From: JAHELQ01 sp964491915
Lineage (GTDB): Bacteria > Acidobacteriota > Aminicenantia > UBA2199
DNA: 64,000 nucleotides
NCBI GenBank assembly: GCA_964491915.1
Contig: CAZBHS010000004.1
Coordinates: 118,271-182,270 of the forward strand
Direction of reading: 5' to 3'
Shown: positions 34,401 through 43,398 of the stretch, piece by piece
Layout of the letters: each line of letters starts with the position of its first letter
Numbering within the stretch: the first letter of the stretch is position 1
The notes under the pieces: model-generated
Seen by the model: only the letters and a program-made list of their open reading frames with translations
Told to the model about the DNA's origin: nothing
Databases searched by the model: none
Position numbers and translations under genes: made by a program

Positions 34401-37074
34401 CGGCACACCCAAAGGGGTAATGATCGAGCACCGCAACATCGAGTATCTTGTTTATGGATTGTTTGAGCGGGTTTATAGCCGGTACCACCGGCCCCTCAAC
34501 ATCGCCCTGGTGGCGCCGTTCGTGTTCGACGCCTCGGTGAAGCAGATTTTCGCAGCGCTGTTGTTGGGGCATTCCCTCTATATCGTGCCTGAAGATGTGC
34601 GCAGGGACGCCCTGGAATTATTGAATTTTTATTCCAATTACGGAATCGATGTCTCCGATTGCACCCCCGCCCATCTTGCGCTGTTGACTGAGCTTGACAA
34701 TCTCGAATCCCACCCCATGCCGGTGCGCCGGTTTTTGGTGGGGGGAGAGGTGCTGGGCGGCGATTTGGCGCGCCGTTATCATGCCGCGTTTGGAGAAGGG
34801 TCTGTGCTGACCAATGTCTATGGGCCGACCGAATGTACGGTGGATGCCACGTCCTATGATGTGACCGGTGCGGATGTGGCGCTGGAGGGCGGTGTTCCTG
34901 TGGGGCGTCCGCTTCCCCATTGCCGTGTGTATGTCTTGAATCCATCGCTCCAACCGGTGCCCATCGGCATTCCGGGTGAGTTGTGCATCGCCGGCGCGGG
35001 GGTTGGGCGAGGGTATTTGAATAACCCGGCGGTAACCGCCTCCGCCTTTGTGAACGATCCGTTCTGCGAGGATGGTAAAATGTACCGGAGCGGCGACCTG
35101 GCACGCTGGCTTCCCGACGGTAATATCCTGATCTCCGGTCGCATCGATTTTCAGGTGAAAATTCGCGGCTACCGGGTGGAACTGGAAGATATCCGTTGCC
35201 AATGCCTCAAGCATCCAAAAGTGGAGGACGCTGTGGTGGTGGTCCGCGGCGCCGGGGACGATGAACCGAGTCTGGCGGCCTATGTTGTCGCTTGCACCGG
35301 CGCTTCATTGGATGTGGCGGATATCCGCGACTTTTTGGCCGGAGAATTGCCGCCTCACATGATCCCCCCCTATATTGTCCAATTGGAACAGATCCCTCTG
35401 AATCGCAACGGCAAAGTGGATCGCAAAGCCTTGCCGGAGCCTCGACTCCTCAAGGGCAAGCGTTACAGTTCGCCGCGACACCGGCTCGACGCCCAACTCC
35501 AGGCCATTTGGGGCGACGTGTTGGGGGTGGACGAGGGCAATGTCGGAATCGACGACGACTTCTTCCAATTGGGAGGCCATTCGTTGAAGGCCACGATATT
35601 GGTGGCCCGGATCCACAAGGAGTTGAGAAAAAAAATCCCCTTGCAGGCCATCTTCAAAGATCCCACCATTCGCGGCATCGCCGGATACCTGGAAGAGTGC
35701 GGTATCGACTCCTTCCATTCGATCCCGGTGGCGCCGGACCTGGACTATTATGAACTGGCCGGCGCCCAAACGAGGCTATTCTTCCTTCAACACATGGATC
35801 CATCCACCACGGCTTACAACCTCTCGTTGTTGGCCGATTGCAAGGGAGCCCTCGATATCCACCGGTTGCAGAATGCCTTCGGAGAAATGATCCGTCGGCA
35901 TGAGAGTTTGCGGACCTCGTTCCATCTGGTCGAAGACAAACCCAAACAAAAGATTCACCCTCCGATGGACATTGCCCTCGAGGTTGTGGAAGTCGAAGCT
36001 CAGGATGTCCAGCCGGCGGTGCGGCGATTCATCACTCCCTTCGATCTGTCGAAGCCGCCCCTTCTCAAGGCCGGCGCCGTCAAGACCGGGCCGGAAGAGT
36101 GGATCGTCATGATCATGACCCACCATATCATTTCCGACGGCACCTCGCAGGAGATCTTCCTCAGGGAGTTATTGGCCCTCTACCGGGGCGAGACCCTACC
36201 GGAATTGGACCTGCAATACAAAGATTATTGCCAGTGGCAACACAATCCAAAAGAACGCCGTTTGATTGCCGAACAAGGAGAGTTCTGGCGACGCCATTTC
36301 GAGGGAGAGCTTCAACCGCTGTCTCTACCAACAGATTTTCCCCGGCCCGAAGACAGGGATTACCGGGGCCGTAGAATCCGCTTCACGATTGAAGCGAGAC
36401 TGGCTTCAGCGTTGAAAGAGTTGGCCCTAGCAGAGGATGCCACGCTGTATATGGTCCTGATGGCGGTATTCAACAGCTTTCTCTTCTGCCTCACCGGTCA
36501 GGAGGATATTGTGGTGGGCACACCGCAGGCGGGAAGGAGTCATGCTGACGCGCAATCTTTGATCGGCTTGTTGGTCAACACCATGGCCATTCGCAATCTC
36601 CCCCGCGGCGCCGCTTCGTTTCGAACGCTGCTTCAGGATGTGCGGACCCGGACCCGCGACGCCCTGGCCAATCAGGATTATCCGTTTGAAGACCTGGTGC
36701 GCCTGGTGCAAGGGGACAGACCCCCGGCTCCGGGGCGCAATCCGCTATTTGATGTGGTATTGGCTTTGCAGAATATGGAGATGGCCCAGATCCAGCTCCC
36801 GGATGTGACGGTGACCCCCCATGAATACATGGATCCGGTGTCCCGCTTCGATCTGGGATTCTTTATCGAAGAACAGGATGACGGATTGCTGGCGCTGGCG
36901 GAATTCAGCTCCCAATTGTTCAAAGAGGAGACGATTCAGCGGATGATCGGCGCTTTTATCGATGTCATCGCAGCGGTGACAGCCGATCCCGACATCCTGC
37001 TCCAAAATATCCAATTGAGCGGTGAGAAACGCGCCGGCCAATCCGCGGTGGCGCACGTGGATTTTGGCTTTTAG
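31474..37074 (+). CDS. NRPS2: half-C - A(Glu) interrupted by radical SAM-B12 - T - C
   Basis: An 1866-residue synthetase. Residues 1-255 are only the C-terminal lobe of a condensation domain (starts near DYWLDQLAGDW; no HHxxxDG lobe). The A domain begins at about 265 (LTYRECLSRSS, then LLAGGAYLPINADTPSNR). At about residue 400 it is interrupted by ~560 residues of radical SAM (Cys451, Cys455, Cys458) plus B12-binding-like sequence. It resumes at about 965 with YVIYTSGSTGTPKG and runs to NGKVDRKALPEP. Its pocket code reads DAKDLGVVDK, identical to the published Glu code, so the interrupted A domain should still activate glutamate. The T domain has Ser1370. The last C domain (about 1405-1840) has H1550, H1551 and D1555. 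The C terminus is AHVDFGF. Glu modified on the enzyme by the inserted radical SAM unit is the simplest reading. Confidence 0.92.
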   Translation: MTHDRLPNERSISASRNIEDRDYWLDQLAGDWLVSRFPHSPGRLRQIPEDSIDLESVSFQLDPAISARALQIVKGSPHRLFMVLASAVTLLLHKLGRLDDIVVGAPVFKQEAEGTFVNTVLALRSRIDGQKTFKEFLGRMRKTVTEATQHQNYPLDALVYQLDRDEEGRDFPLFDVAMLLDSVHDRSYIDHLPLNTIITFHSHEETLSGAVEYNAALYDRSYMSALTGHVEQLLQTVLFSPDTAIEDIDILANDERQTLLEEFNANDHQPLHGETVSQRFVRMARSNPHRIAVSGGDSGCGLTYRECLSRSSCLAKRLRAYGVTRGSVVAVLEEREAETVVAIFAVLLAGGAYLPINADTPSNRVSVMLEDAGAGWVIARGRALPKFLFATLQGLHTRRVEPIVTAPRPAVADLDQLPVPDRSLVNYNNYHPHLGHAMAKNVLVIQASRGCPYHCAYCHKIWPKTHVFRSARHIFDEVKFHYDLGIRRFAFVDDIFNLAKKNSSEFFQMILEHRMDVQFFFPNGLRGDILTEEFIDLMVEAGTVSLALALETGSARLQKEIAKNLNLERFRRNAEYICRNHPQVITELFTMHGFPGETEEEAAMTLDFIKSLKWIHFPYVNILKVYPGTDMERLALENGISRESILRSENYAHFELSDNLPFERNFTMHYRSELLNNYFLDKERLLHVLPHQMTLLTEDELLQKYNSYLPVHIATFEELLSYLGIDDDELDCAPAPQAEEELDYHRLVSEANRHLRATPGKNALKVLLLDLSQFFRKDSFEQYDVEGEAPIGLMYVMSYLNRELGENVDGKIAKSRIDFDSYPQLKELLDEFQPDLIGVRTLSLLKDFLHQTVSVIKQWLPDIPIVAGGPYATTDYRKALMDSNIDLVVLGEGEITFAEVVEACIVNGNRLPAYDVLATIPGIAFVDRSSLASATGRRVVLTDEGLDDADTGAEADIEPINEPVDPAYVIYTSGSTGTPKGVMIEHRNIEYLVYGLFERVYSRYHRPLNIALVAPFVFDASVKQIFAALLLGHSLYIVPEDVRRDALELLNFYSNYGIDVSDCTPAHLALLTELDNLESHPMPVRRFLVGGEVLGGDLARRYHAAFGEGSVLTNVYGPTECTVDATSYDVTGADVALEGGVPVGRPLPHCRVYVLNPSLQPVPIGIPGELCIAGAGVGRGYLNNPAVTASAFVNDPFCEDGKMYRSGDLARWLPDGNILISGRIDFQVKIRGYRVELEDIRCQCLKHPKVEDAVVVVRGAGDDEPSLAAYVVACTGASLDVADIRDFLAGELPPHMIPPYIVQLEQIPLNRNGKVDRKALPEPRLLKGKRYSSPRHRLDAQLQAIWGDVLGVDEGNVGIDDDFFQLGGHSLKATILVARIHKELRKKIPLQAIFKDPTIRGIAGYLEECGIDSFHSIPVAPDLDYYELAGAQTRLFFLQHMDPSTTAYNLSLLADCKGALDIHRLQNAFGEMIRRHESLRTSFHLVEDKPKQKIHPPMDIALEVVEVEAQDVQPAVRRFITPFDLSKPPLLKAGAVKTGPEEWIVMIMTHHIISDGTSQEIFLRELLALYRGETLPELDLQYKDYCQWQHNPKERRLIAEQGEFWRRHFEGELQPLSLPTDFPRPEDRDYRGRRIRFTIEARLASALKELALAEDATLYMVLMAVFNSFLFCLTGQEDIVVGTPQAGRSHADAQSLIGLLVNTMAIRNLPRGAASFRTLLQDVRTRTRDALANQDYPFEDLVRLVQGDRPPAPGRNPLFDVVLALQNMEMAQIQLPDVTVTPHEYMDPVSRFDLGFFIEEQDDGLLALAEFSSQLFKEETIQRMIGAFIDVIAAVTADPDILLQNIQLSGEKRAGQSAVAHVDFGF
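32680..34365 (+). other. Permuted radical SAM-B12 insertion between A2 and A3 of the Glu adenylation domain (NRPS2)
   Basis: About 560 residues lying between A2 (GGAYLPINADTPSN) and A3 (TSGSTGTPKG). It starts with the B12-to-radical-SAM linker APRPAVADLDQLPVPDRSL. The radical SAM core has GCPYHCAYCHKIWP, RFAFVDDIF, HGFPGETEEEA and ILKVYPGTDM. The B12-binding-type domain follows: IGLMYVMSYLNRELG, PDLIGVRTLSL, PIVAGGPYATTDY, VVLGEGEITF, IPGIAFVD. It closes with RRVVLTDEG, which in ordinary enzymes would run straight into the linker that here stands at the front. It is closely related to the NRPS1 insertion. Confidence 0.88.
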
Positions 37075-37089
37075 AGGAACATACCGCAG

Positions 37090-40000
37090 ATGAAAGAGAC
37101 AGACTATAACGATATGAGCGGCAACCAATTGGATAGCGCCCGGCAAACCGCCGCCAATCGCCGCGTCCGGCAGCGGGAGTACTGGACCCGGCAATTCTCC
37201 GCCGAATGGCGAAACAGTTCGTTTCCCACTACCACGAATGCCGGTAAGCCCGGCAGTATGAAGGAAGAATTCTCTATCGAGGGTTCTCTGCTGCAAAGCT
37301 TGCTGTCGATCTCCCAGGGCAACGACATCTTGCTGCACATCGTGTTGACCGCCGCCCTGGCGGTCTTGCTGGAGCGGGTCACCGGGCGCTCCGTCGTCAC
37401 CCTGGCGGTCCCGGTCTACAAACCGGAAAAAGGAGAAGAATGTATCAATTCAATCCTCCCCCTCAGGATAGAGTATCATGACACCCTCTCTTTTAAAGAG
37501 TTTCTGACCCATGTGCGGCAGGTTCTTTTGGAAGCCGACGAAAACCGCGATTATCCGCTGGACCTTCTACCCGGCTTCCCCCAATTCGACGTATCCATCC
37601 TCCTAACCACCATCCACTCGAAGCGTCCACCGGGTCCCAATGCCCGCTCCGTCCACTTCCAATGGACAAGAACCGGAGAAAATCTGGAGGCCGACGCGTT
37701 GTTCGATAGCGCTGGCTACGATTCCCCCTCTATGCGGAGATTCATCGATTGCTATCGACTGGTTCTGGAGCAAGGGGCCGATGATCTCGATATTCCCCTG
37801 GCAAAGATAGATGTGGTGTCTCCGGGGGAAAAAGAACGATTACTCGGTGAATTCAACGGCGAGACTGTGGCGGTTCCAACGGATCTCAGTGTGCTGGCTA
37901 TGATTCGCGATGCCGCGGCCCGCGCCCCCCAGGCTCCGGCTCTGACAGGCTATCTTCAGAAGGAGGATTCCGAAGCCCCGGATGGTCCGGCGACATTGAC
38001 CTATGAGGAACTACTCGGGCAGGCGTCGATGTTGGCGCAAAGAATTTGGGACCATGGCGGAAAAAACAGCGCCATTGTAGGCTTGTTGGCCAACCGGAGT
38101 GTGCCGGTGATTGTGGGGATGCTGGGCATCATGATGGCGGGCTGCGCCTATTTGCCGCTGGATGGAGAATTCCCTCCGCAGCGGTTGGAATTTATGCTGA
38201 AGGATAGCGGCGCCGCGTTGTTGCTGGCCACGACAGATGCCGTCGTGCCGGAGGGATTCGAGGGGGAGGTTCTGCTCGTCGATGCTGAACCTGAAGATGG
38301 AGCTCTGCCGTGCCAATCTATCGACGCCGGCTGCGTGCCCCCCCACCATGCCGCCTACGTGATCTACACCAGCGGCTCCACCGGAACCCCCAAAGGGGTG
38401 GTGATCGAACAGCGGCAATTGGTCAATTACCTATTGGGTCTGGAGCAGGCGGTGGATTTTTGCGGATGCGTTCATTACGCGACGGTTTCCACCATTTCGG
38501 CGGACCTTGGCAACACCGTGATTTACCGCTCTCTTTCCGATGGCGGCTGCCTCCATATTATCGGCGACGCCACCGTCATGGATGGCCGGCGCATGGGCGA
38601 TTACTTTCTCCAGCACGGCATCGATTGCCTGAAAATCACCCCTCCGCATCTGGCGGCTTTGCAAGGGAGCGGCAACCAACCGTTCGCTCCGCGGCAAGTC
38701 TTGATACTAGGAGGCGAAGCTGCGGATAACGTGTGGCTGGAGCGGTTGAGAACGCGTCATCCGCACCTGCGGATCTACAACCATTACGGTCCCTCCGAAG
38801 CCACCATCGGAGTCACGGTCCATCCGTTGCCGCCGGTTGGGACGCTGCCGGCGAATATTCCCATCGGCAAGCCCTTTGCCAATGCCGGTATCTATATTCT
38901 GGACCGGCGGGGCAATCCTGTGCCTATTGGAGTGCCAGGTGAGTTGTGCGTCGGCGGCCCCGGTTTGGGGCGGGGGTATTTGAACCGGCAGGCGATGACA
39001 GCGGACCGTTTTGTAAATAACATTAATAAAAGCCTGGGCCGTTTGTACCATACCGGCGACCGCGCCCGTTTCCTGGAGGATGGAAATATAGAATTCTTGG
39101 GCCGCATCGACCGTCAAGTCAAGATTCGCGGCTACCGGGCCGAGCCCGGAGAGGCGGCTCTGCAACTGAAAAAGATCCCCGGCGTCCAGGATGCCGTGGT
39201 GACCGTTGCTCGAGAGAAAAGCGGCGATTATTGCCTGGCGGCCTACGTTGTGTTGGAGCCGGACGTCTGCCCCGAGATCGACGGGCTTCAACGCTATCCT
39301 CTTCCCAACGGCCTGCGGGTGGCGCATGTGAACAAGAACGAAACCGATTATATCTACCGGGAAATCTTTGAGTTGCAGGCTTACGGCAAATATGGAATTA
39401 CATTTGAGGGAGAGGGGTGTATTCTGGATGTGGGGGCCAACATCGGATTGTTCACTCTATTTGTCACAACTGTAGCCCCGGATGCCGGGATTCACGTCTT
39501 CGAGCCCAATCCCCATGTGCGCAAGCGGCTGGCCGCCAACATTCAGCTTTATTCCCCCGGGACCCGCGTGCACGCGTGCGGTTTGTCCGCCGCTCCCGGA
39601 GAGGCGGAGTTCACGTTCTTCGAGGGGTTTTCGCTGCTGTCCGGGTTGTATGCCGATGCCGCCACAGAAAAAGAGGTGGTGAAAAATTACATGATCAACC
39701 AGGAGGATGCCGGGGTCGAAGGCATGGATGAACTTGTCGCCAGCGCCGACCAGGTGTTGGATCACCGCTTCAGCGCGAAAACGTTTTCCGTCCAATTGGA
39801 CACTCTGTCCAACGTCATGAGGCTGGAGAACATCCAGCGGGTGAACCTGTTGAAGATCAATGTGGAGAAGGCGGAGCTCGATGTGTTGCGGGGCGTCGAA
39901 GAGGGTGACTGGCAAAAAATCCGCCAGGTGGTGGTGGAAGTGGACGTAATGGAGAACCTCGATACCATTACCGGCATTCTAGAGGAGAACGGCTTCGAGT

Positions 40001-43000
40001 GCCGGGTGGAACAGGACATGCTGCTGGAGGGTACGCCGCTGTGCTATGTGTACGCCATTAGGCCCGGCGAGGGGCGGAAATTGGACCCCGATGCCAAAGA
40101 TACCGTTCGCCGCCTGCCACCGTTTGAAGACCGGCTGCTGACGGTGGACAACATCCGCGATGAATTAAAAGCTGTATTGCCGCCGTTCATGGTGCCGTCC
40201 TATATTATTCCTCTGGACCGCCTTCCGTTAAACGCCAACGGCAAGCTCGACTCCAACGCTTTACCGGATCCCTTCACGTTCGTTTCCGATCCAAAGCGCG
40301 AATACATCGCTCCCCGGACCGTTGAGGAGACGGTCCTGCAACAGGTCTGGCACGAGGTGCTGGGCCGCTCGCCCATCGGTATCCATGACAATTATTTTAT
40401 GAATGGCGGCGATTCCATCAAATCCATCCAGGTGGCCTCCCGTCTCAACCGGGAGGGCTATCGCATCGAGATGAAAGATATTTTCAAGAATCCCACCATC
40501 GCCTGCCTGGCTCCGTTGTTGAGAAAGTCGGAGCGCGTGGCGGACCAGGCTCCTGTCAAAGGGCGGGTCTTGCTGACACCGGTTCAAGCCGAGTTTTTCA
40601 AACGTTATGGTCCCGGCAGCCATCATTTTAATCAATCGGTGATGCTCCGTAGCGATGAACCGCTGGATAAAGATGAAATCCTCGCGGTTTTTTCAAGACT
40701 TTTGGAGCATCACGACGCCCTGAGAATGGTGTTCCGGTTTGAAGATGGAGCTGTTGTGCAGGAGAATTCGGGTAGTGAAGAGGTGTCTCTGGAACTTGAT
40801 GAGCGGGATCTATCGCAAGCTTCCGACGGGGAAGCGATGCTGCTGCATTACTCCGACCGCTTGCAAGCGAGCTTTGATCTGGAAACGGGACCTCTACTGA
40901 AGTTGGGATTGTACCGTTTCGGCGGAAGCGACCGCTTGCTCATCGTGATTCACCACCTGGTGACCGACGGCGTGTCCTGGCGAATCTTATTCGAAGACAT
41001 GGCCCAATTGTTCTCCCAATACCGGGAAGGGAAACCGCTGACCTTGCCTGCCAAGAGCGATTCCTTCCAATGTTGGGCGCAGTCTCTGCACACCTATTCT
41101 TTTGAGCGGGAACTCATCGACGAGATCCCCTATTGGCGCGAGGTCACGGCCGGAGCCGGCGAATCGTTTTCGCTGCCCAGGGATTTCGCCGCAGGTTCGA
41201 ACCGGGTTCGCGATGCCGCTTCGGTATCGTTCGCTCTCGAAGAGGGGGATACCCGGTTGTTGTTGACAACGGCGCACAACGCCTTCGGAACCGAGACCCA
41301 GGATATTCTCCTCACCGCCCTGGCGCTGGGGCTGAACCGGCAATGGGGGATGGAACGGCTTCTCCTGACCCTCGAAGGGCACGGCAGGGAAGAGATTGCC
41401 GCAGATATCGATGTTTCCCGTACCGTGGGCTGGTTTACATCCACCTATCCGGTGGCGTTTGAAATTCCCGCCGGCGCCGACCTGGGAATTCAAGTCACCC
41501 ATGTCAAAGAAACGCTTCGCGCCGTTCCCAACCGGGGCGTCGGCTACGGAGCGCTGGCCCATATAACGCCAAAAGAACTGCTGGAAGATCAGGATCTGAA
41601 TGTTCAATCTCCCATGATCTTCAATTACCTGGGGCAATTCGACACCGATGTGTCGAAGCTGCCGTTCGCCATTGCCTCCGAAACAGCGGGAAGCGAACGA
41701 TACCGCGACGGTGAACGGAGCTATGATTGGAACATCTCCGCGATGGTGGCGGGAGGCAGGTTGGAATTTTCCATCGTCTATAGCTCCCGCCAATACAAAG
41801 AGGAGACGATTCAAGCGGCGCTCGCCGCCGTCGAGCGTCAATTGAAGCGCCTGATCTCCTTTTGCGCGGCCAAAAAAGAGCGGCGTTTTTCACCGTCGGA
41901 TTTTACTTATAAAGATCTTTCGGCGGAGCAATTGGACCGATTGAGCGGTCGATACCGCGTTCAAGATATCTACCGGTTGTCGCCCACCCAGCAAGGGATG
42001 CTGTATCACGCTCTGTACGATGAAGACTCCACCCTATACCAGGGGCAAATCTCCTTCCGCTTGCTGGGGCGGTTGGATCCGGCGCTGGTGGAGAAAAGCT
42101 TTCAGGCTCTCTTCCACCGCTACGATGTGTTGCGGACCGTGTATGTTCACGAAGGCGTGTCTCAACCTTTGCAAGTGGTGTTGGAACGGCAGCCAGCGGA
42201 TTTCTCTTTTATCGATATGTCTTCCCTGACCGCGGAGGCTGTACGGACCGGGGAAGTGGAACGGCTCAAAAAGGAGGACCTCCTCAAAGCCTATGACCTG
42301 TCCCATGATCCTTTGATGCGGTTATCGGTACTACGTCTGGGGCCTGAGGAATACTACTTCATCTGGAATCATCACCATATTGTGATGGACGGCTGGTGCG
42401 CCGGGATTTTGATCACCGATTTTTTCGAGCTTTACAACAGCCTGCGGGACAACCAACCGGCCCGTCTGGCGGAACCCAAACCCTACCGCGTCTATATCCA
42501 ATGGCTGGAAGGCCGCGATAAGGAACGGTCCCGCCTGTTTTGGAACCGCTATCTCGAACTCTACCGGGAACCGGTGGGATTGCCTAAAAAAGAGAGTCAA
42601 ACGAAACGGCAAGCCGGATACAGGGTGGACAAAGTGGTGTGTTCCCTCGATCCGGCCGACAGCCTTGAGCTCCAGCAATTGGCGTCCCGTCAGGGGGTGA
42701 CGTTGAATATCGTGATCCAGGCGATTTGGGCGTTGGTGTTGGCGGCCTTTTCCGGCAAGCGGGATGTCGTGTTCGGCGCCGTGGTGTCCGGTCGCCCGGC
42801 TGAAATAGAGGGGATCGAGACTATGGTGGGATTGTTCATCAACGCCATTCCGGTGCGAGTCCGTATCGATTCCGGCGCAACGTTCAGCAGTTTGATCAAA
42901 CAATTGCAGGAGCGGGCGCTTCAATGCGAGCCGCACCATCATTATCCGTTGGCCGACATCCAGGGGGGCCACCCCTTGAGGCAAACGTTGCTGGATCATG

Positions 43001-43386
43001 TGATGGGTTTTGAAAACTACCCGATGTCGTCGCAATTGGACCGGGCGACGGCGCGAAACCGGCGGGATGATATAGGACAACAGCTAACATTGATGGATCT
43101 CGATGTGTTGGTGGAGAGTAGTTACGACCTGAGCGTGGTGGTTCACACCGGCGAGACCGTGACGGTGCAGCTTGAATTTAACGCCAACGTCTATGACGTC
43201 GAGACTTTAAATCAAGTGGCTAAGCGCTTGAAGCAATTGGCGCGGTTTATTTTGCTGGATAGTGAGAGTTTTCTCGATGATTGCTTGAGCCGGGTGGATG
43301 ACGGGCTGGAAAAGAAGCTTGAAGACGCGACGATTCTTCTGGCCGGAGAGACTCACCTGGATGACGACGGAGATTTTGACTTTTAA
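37090..43386 (+). CDS. NRPS3: half-C - A(Asp-like) with FkbM methyltransferase - T - E - C
   Basis: A 2098-residue synthetase. Residues 1-255 are a C-terminal half condensation domain (REYWTRQFSAEW). The A domain has TSGSTGTPKG (about 425), the unusual A4 segment STISADLGNT and pocket code DLTKIGHIGK, one residue from the Asp code DLTKVGHIGK (Asn is also related). An FkbM-type methyltransferase (about 722-1000) is inserted between A8 and A10: ILDVGANIGLFTLF, HVFEPNPHVRKRL and LLKINVEKAELDVL. T has NGGDS with Ser1109. The epimerase (about 1150-1590) has H1288 in HHLVTDGVS, EGHGRE, RTVGWF and FNYLGQFD. The final C domain (about 1625-2070) begins YRLSPTQQGMLYH, the D-acceptor type expected after E, with H1762, H1763 and D1767. 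The protein ends DDDGDFDF. Predicted unit: a methylated D-Asp or D-Asn. Confidence 0.92.
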   Translation: MKETDYNDMSGNQLDSARQTAANRRVRQREYWTRQFSAEWRNSSFPTTTNAGKPGSMKEEFSIEGSLLQSLLSISQGNDILLHIVLTAALAVLLERVTGRSVVTLAVPVYKPEKGEECINSILPLRIEYHDTLSFKEFLTHVRQVLLEADENRDYPLDLLPGFPQFDVSILLTTIHSKRPPGPNARSVHFQWTRTGENLEADALFDSAGYDSPSMRRFIDCYRLVLEQGADDLDIPLAKIDVVSPGEKERLLGEFNGETVAVPTDLSVLAMIRDAAARAPQAPALTGYLQKEDSEAPDGPATLTYEELLGQASMLAQRIWDHGGKNSAIVGLLANRSVPVIVGMLGIMMAGCAYLPLDGEFPPQRLEFMLKDSGAALLLATTDAVVPEGFEGEVLLVDAEPEDGALPCQSIDAGCVPPHHAAYVIYTSGSTGTPKGVVIEQRQLVNYLLGLEQAVDFCGCVHYATVSTISADLGNTVIYRSLSDGGCLHIIGDATVMDGRRMGDYFLQHGIDCLKITPPHLAALQGSGNQPFAPRQVLILGGEAADNVWLERLRTRHPHLRIYNHYGPSEATIGVTVHPLPPVGTLPANIPIGKPFANAGIYILDRRGNPVPIGVPGELCVGGPGLGRGYLNRQAMTADRFVNNINKSLGRLYHTGDRARFLEDGNIEFLGRIDRQVKIRGYRAEPGEAALQLKKIPGVQDAVVTVAREKSGDYCLAAYVVLEPDVCPEIDGLQRYPLPNGLRVAHVNKNETDYIYREIFELQAYGKYGITFEGEGCILDVGANIGLFTLFVTTVAPDAGIHVFEPNPHVRKRLAANIQLYSPGTRVHACGLSAAPGEAEFTFFEGFSLLSGLYADAATEKEVVKNYMINQEDAGVEGMDELVASADQVLDHRFSAKTFSVQLDTLSNVMRLENIQRVNLLKINVEKAELDVLRGVEEGDWQKIRQVVVEVDVMENLDTITGILEENGFECRVEQDMLLEGTPLCYVYAIRPGEGRKLDPDAKDTVRRLPPFEDRLLTVDNIRDELKAVLPPFMVPSYIIPLDRLPLNANGKLDSNALPDPFTFVSDPKREYIAPRTVEETVLQQVWHEVLGRSPIGIHDNYFMNGGDSIKSIQVASRLNREGYRIEMKDIFKNPTIACLAPLLRKSERVADQAPVKGRVLLTPVQAEFFKRYGPGSHHFNQSVMLRSDEPLDKDEILAVFSRLLEHHDALRMVFRFEDGAVVQENSGSEEVSLELDERDLSQASDGEAMLLHYSDRLQASFDLETGPLLKLGLYRFGGSDRLLIVIHHLVTDGVSWRILFEDMAQLFSQYREGKPLTLPAKSDSFQCWAQSLHTYSFERELIDEIPYWREVTAGAGESFSLPRDFAAGSNRVRDAASVSFALEEGDTRLLLTTAHNAFGTETQDILLTALALGLNRQWGMERLLLTLEGHGREEIAADIDVSRTVGWFTSTYPVAFEIPAGADLGIQVTHVKETLRAVPNRGVGYGALAHITPKELLEDQDLNVQSPMIFNYLGQFDTDVSKLPFAIASETAGSERYRDGERSYDWNISAMVAGGRLEFSIVYSSRQYKEETIQAALAAVERQLKRLISFCAAKKERRFSPSDFTYKDLSAEQLDRLSGRYRVQDIYRLSPTQQGMLYHALYDEDSTLYQGQISFRLLGRLDPALVEKSFQALFHRYDVLRTVYVHEGVSQPLQVVLERQPADFSFIDMSSLTAEAVRTGEVERLKKEDLLKAYDLSHDPLMRLSVLRLGPEEYYFIWNHHHIVMDGWCAGILITDFFELYNSLRDNQPARLAEPKPYRVYIQWLEGRDKERSRLFWNRYLELYREPVGLPKKESQTKRQAGYRVDKVVCSLDPADSLELQQLASRQGVTLNIVIQAIWALVLAAFSGKRDVVFGAVVSGRPAEIEGIETMVGLFINAIPVRVRIDSGATFSSLIKQLQERALQCEPHHHYPLADIQGGHPLRQTLLDHVMGFENYPMSSQLDRATARNRRDDIGQQLTLMDLDVLVESSYDLSVVVHTGETVTVQLEFNANVYDVETLNQVAKRLKQLARFILLDSESFLDDCLSRVDDGLEKKLEDATILLAGETHLDDDGDFDF
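39255..40085 (+). other. FkbM-family methyltransferase domain inserted in the NRPS3 adenylation domain
   Basis: SAM-dependent methyltransferase domain of about 275 residues between A8 (GRIDRQVKIRGYRAEPGE) and A10 (NANGKLDS), the position where NRPS methyltransferases usually reside. SAM-binding motif I is DVGANIGLFTL, followed by FEPNPHVRKRL and the FkbM C-terminal motif here written LKINVEKAELDVL (usually LKIDVEGAE). FkbM enzymes typically methylate oxygen, so an O-methylated or ester product is possible; the Asp-to-Asn and Gly-to-Lys changes leave activity uncertain. Confidence 0.85.
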
Positions 43387-43398
43387 AAACGAGGTACA

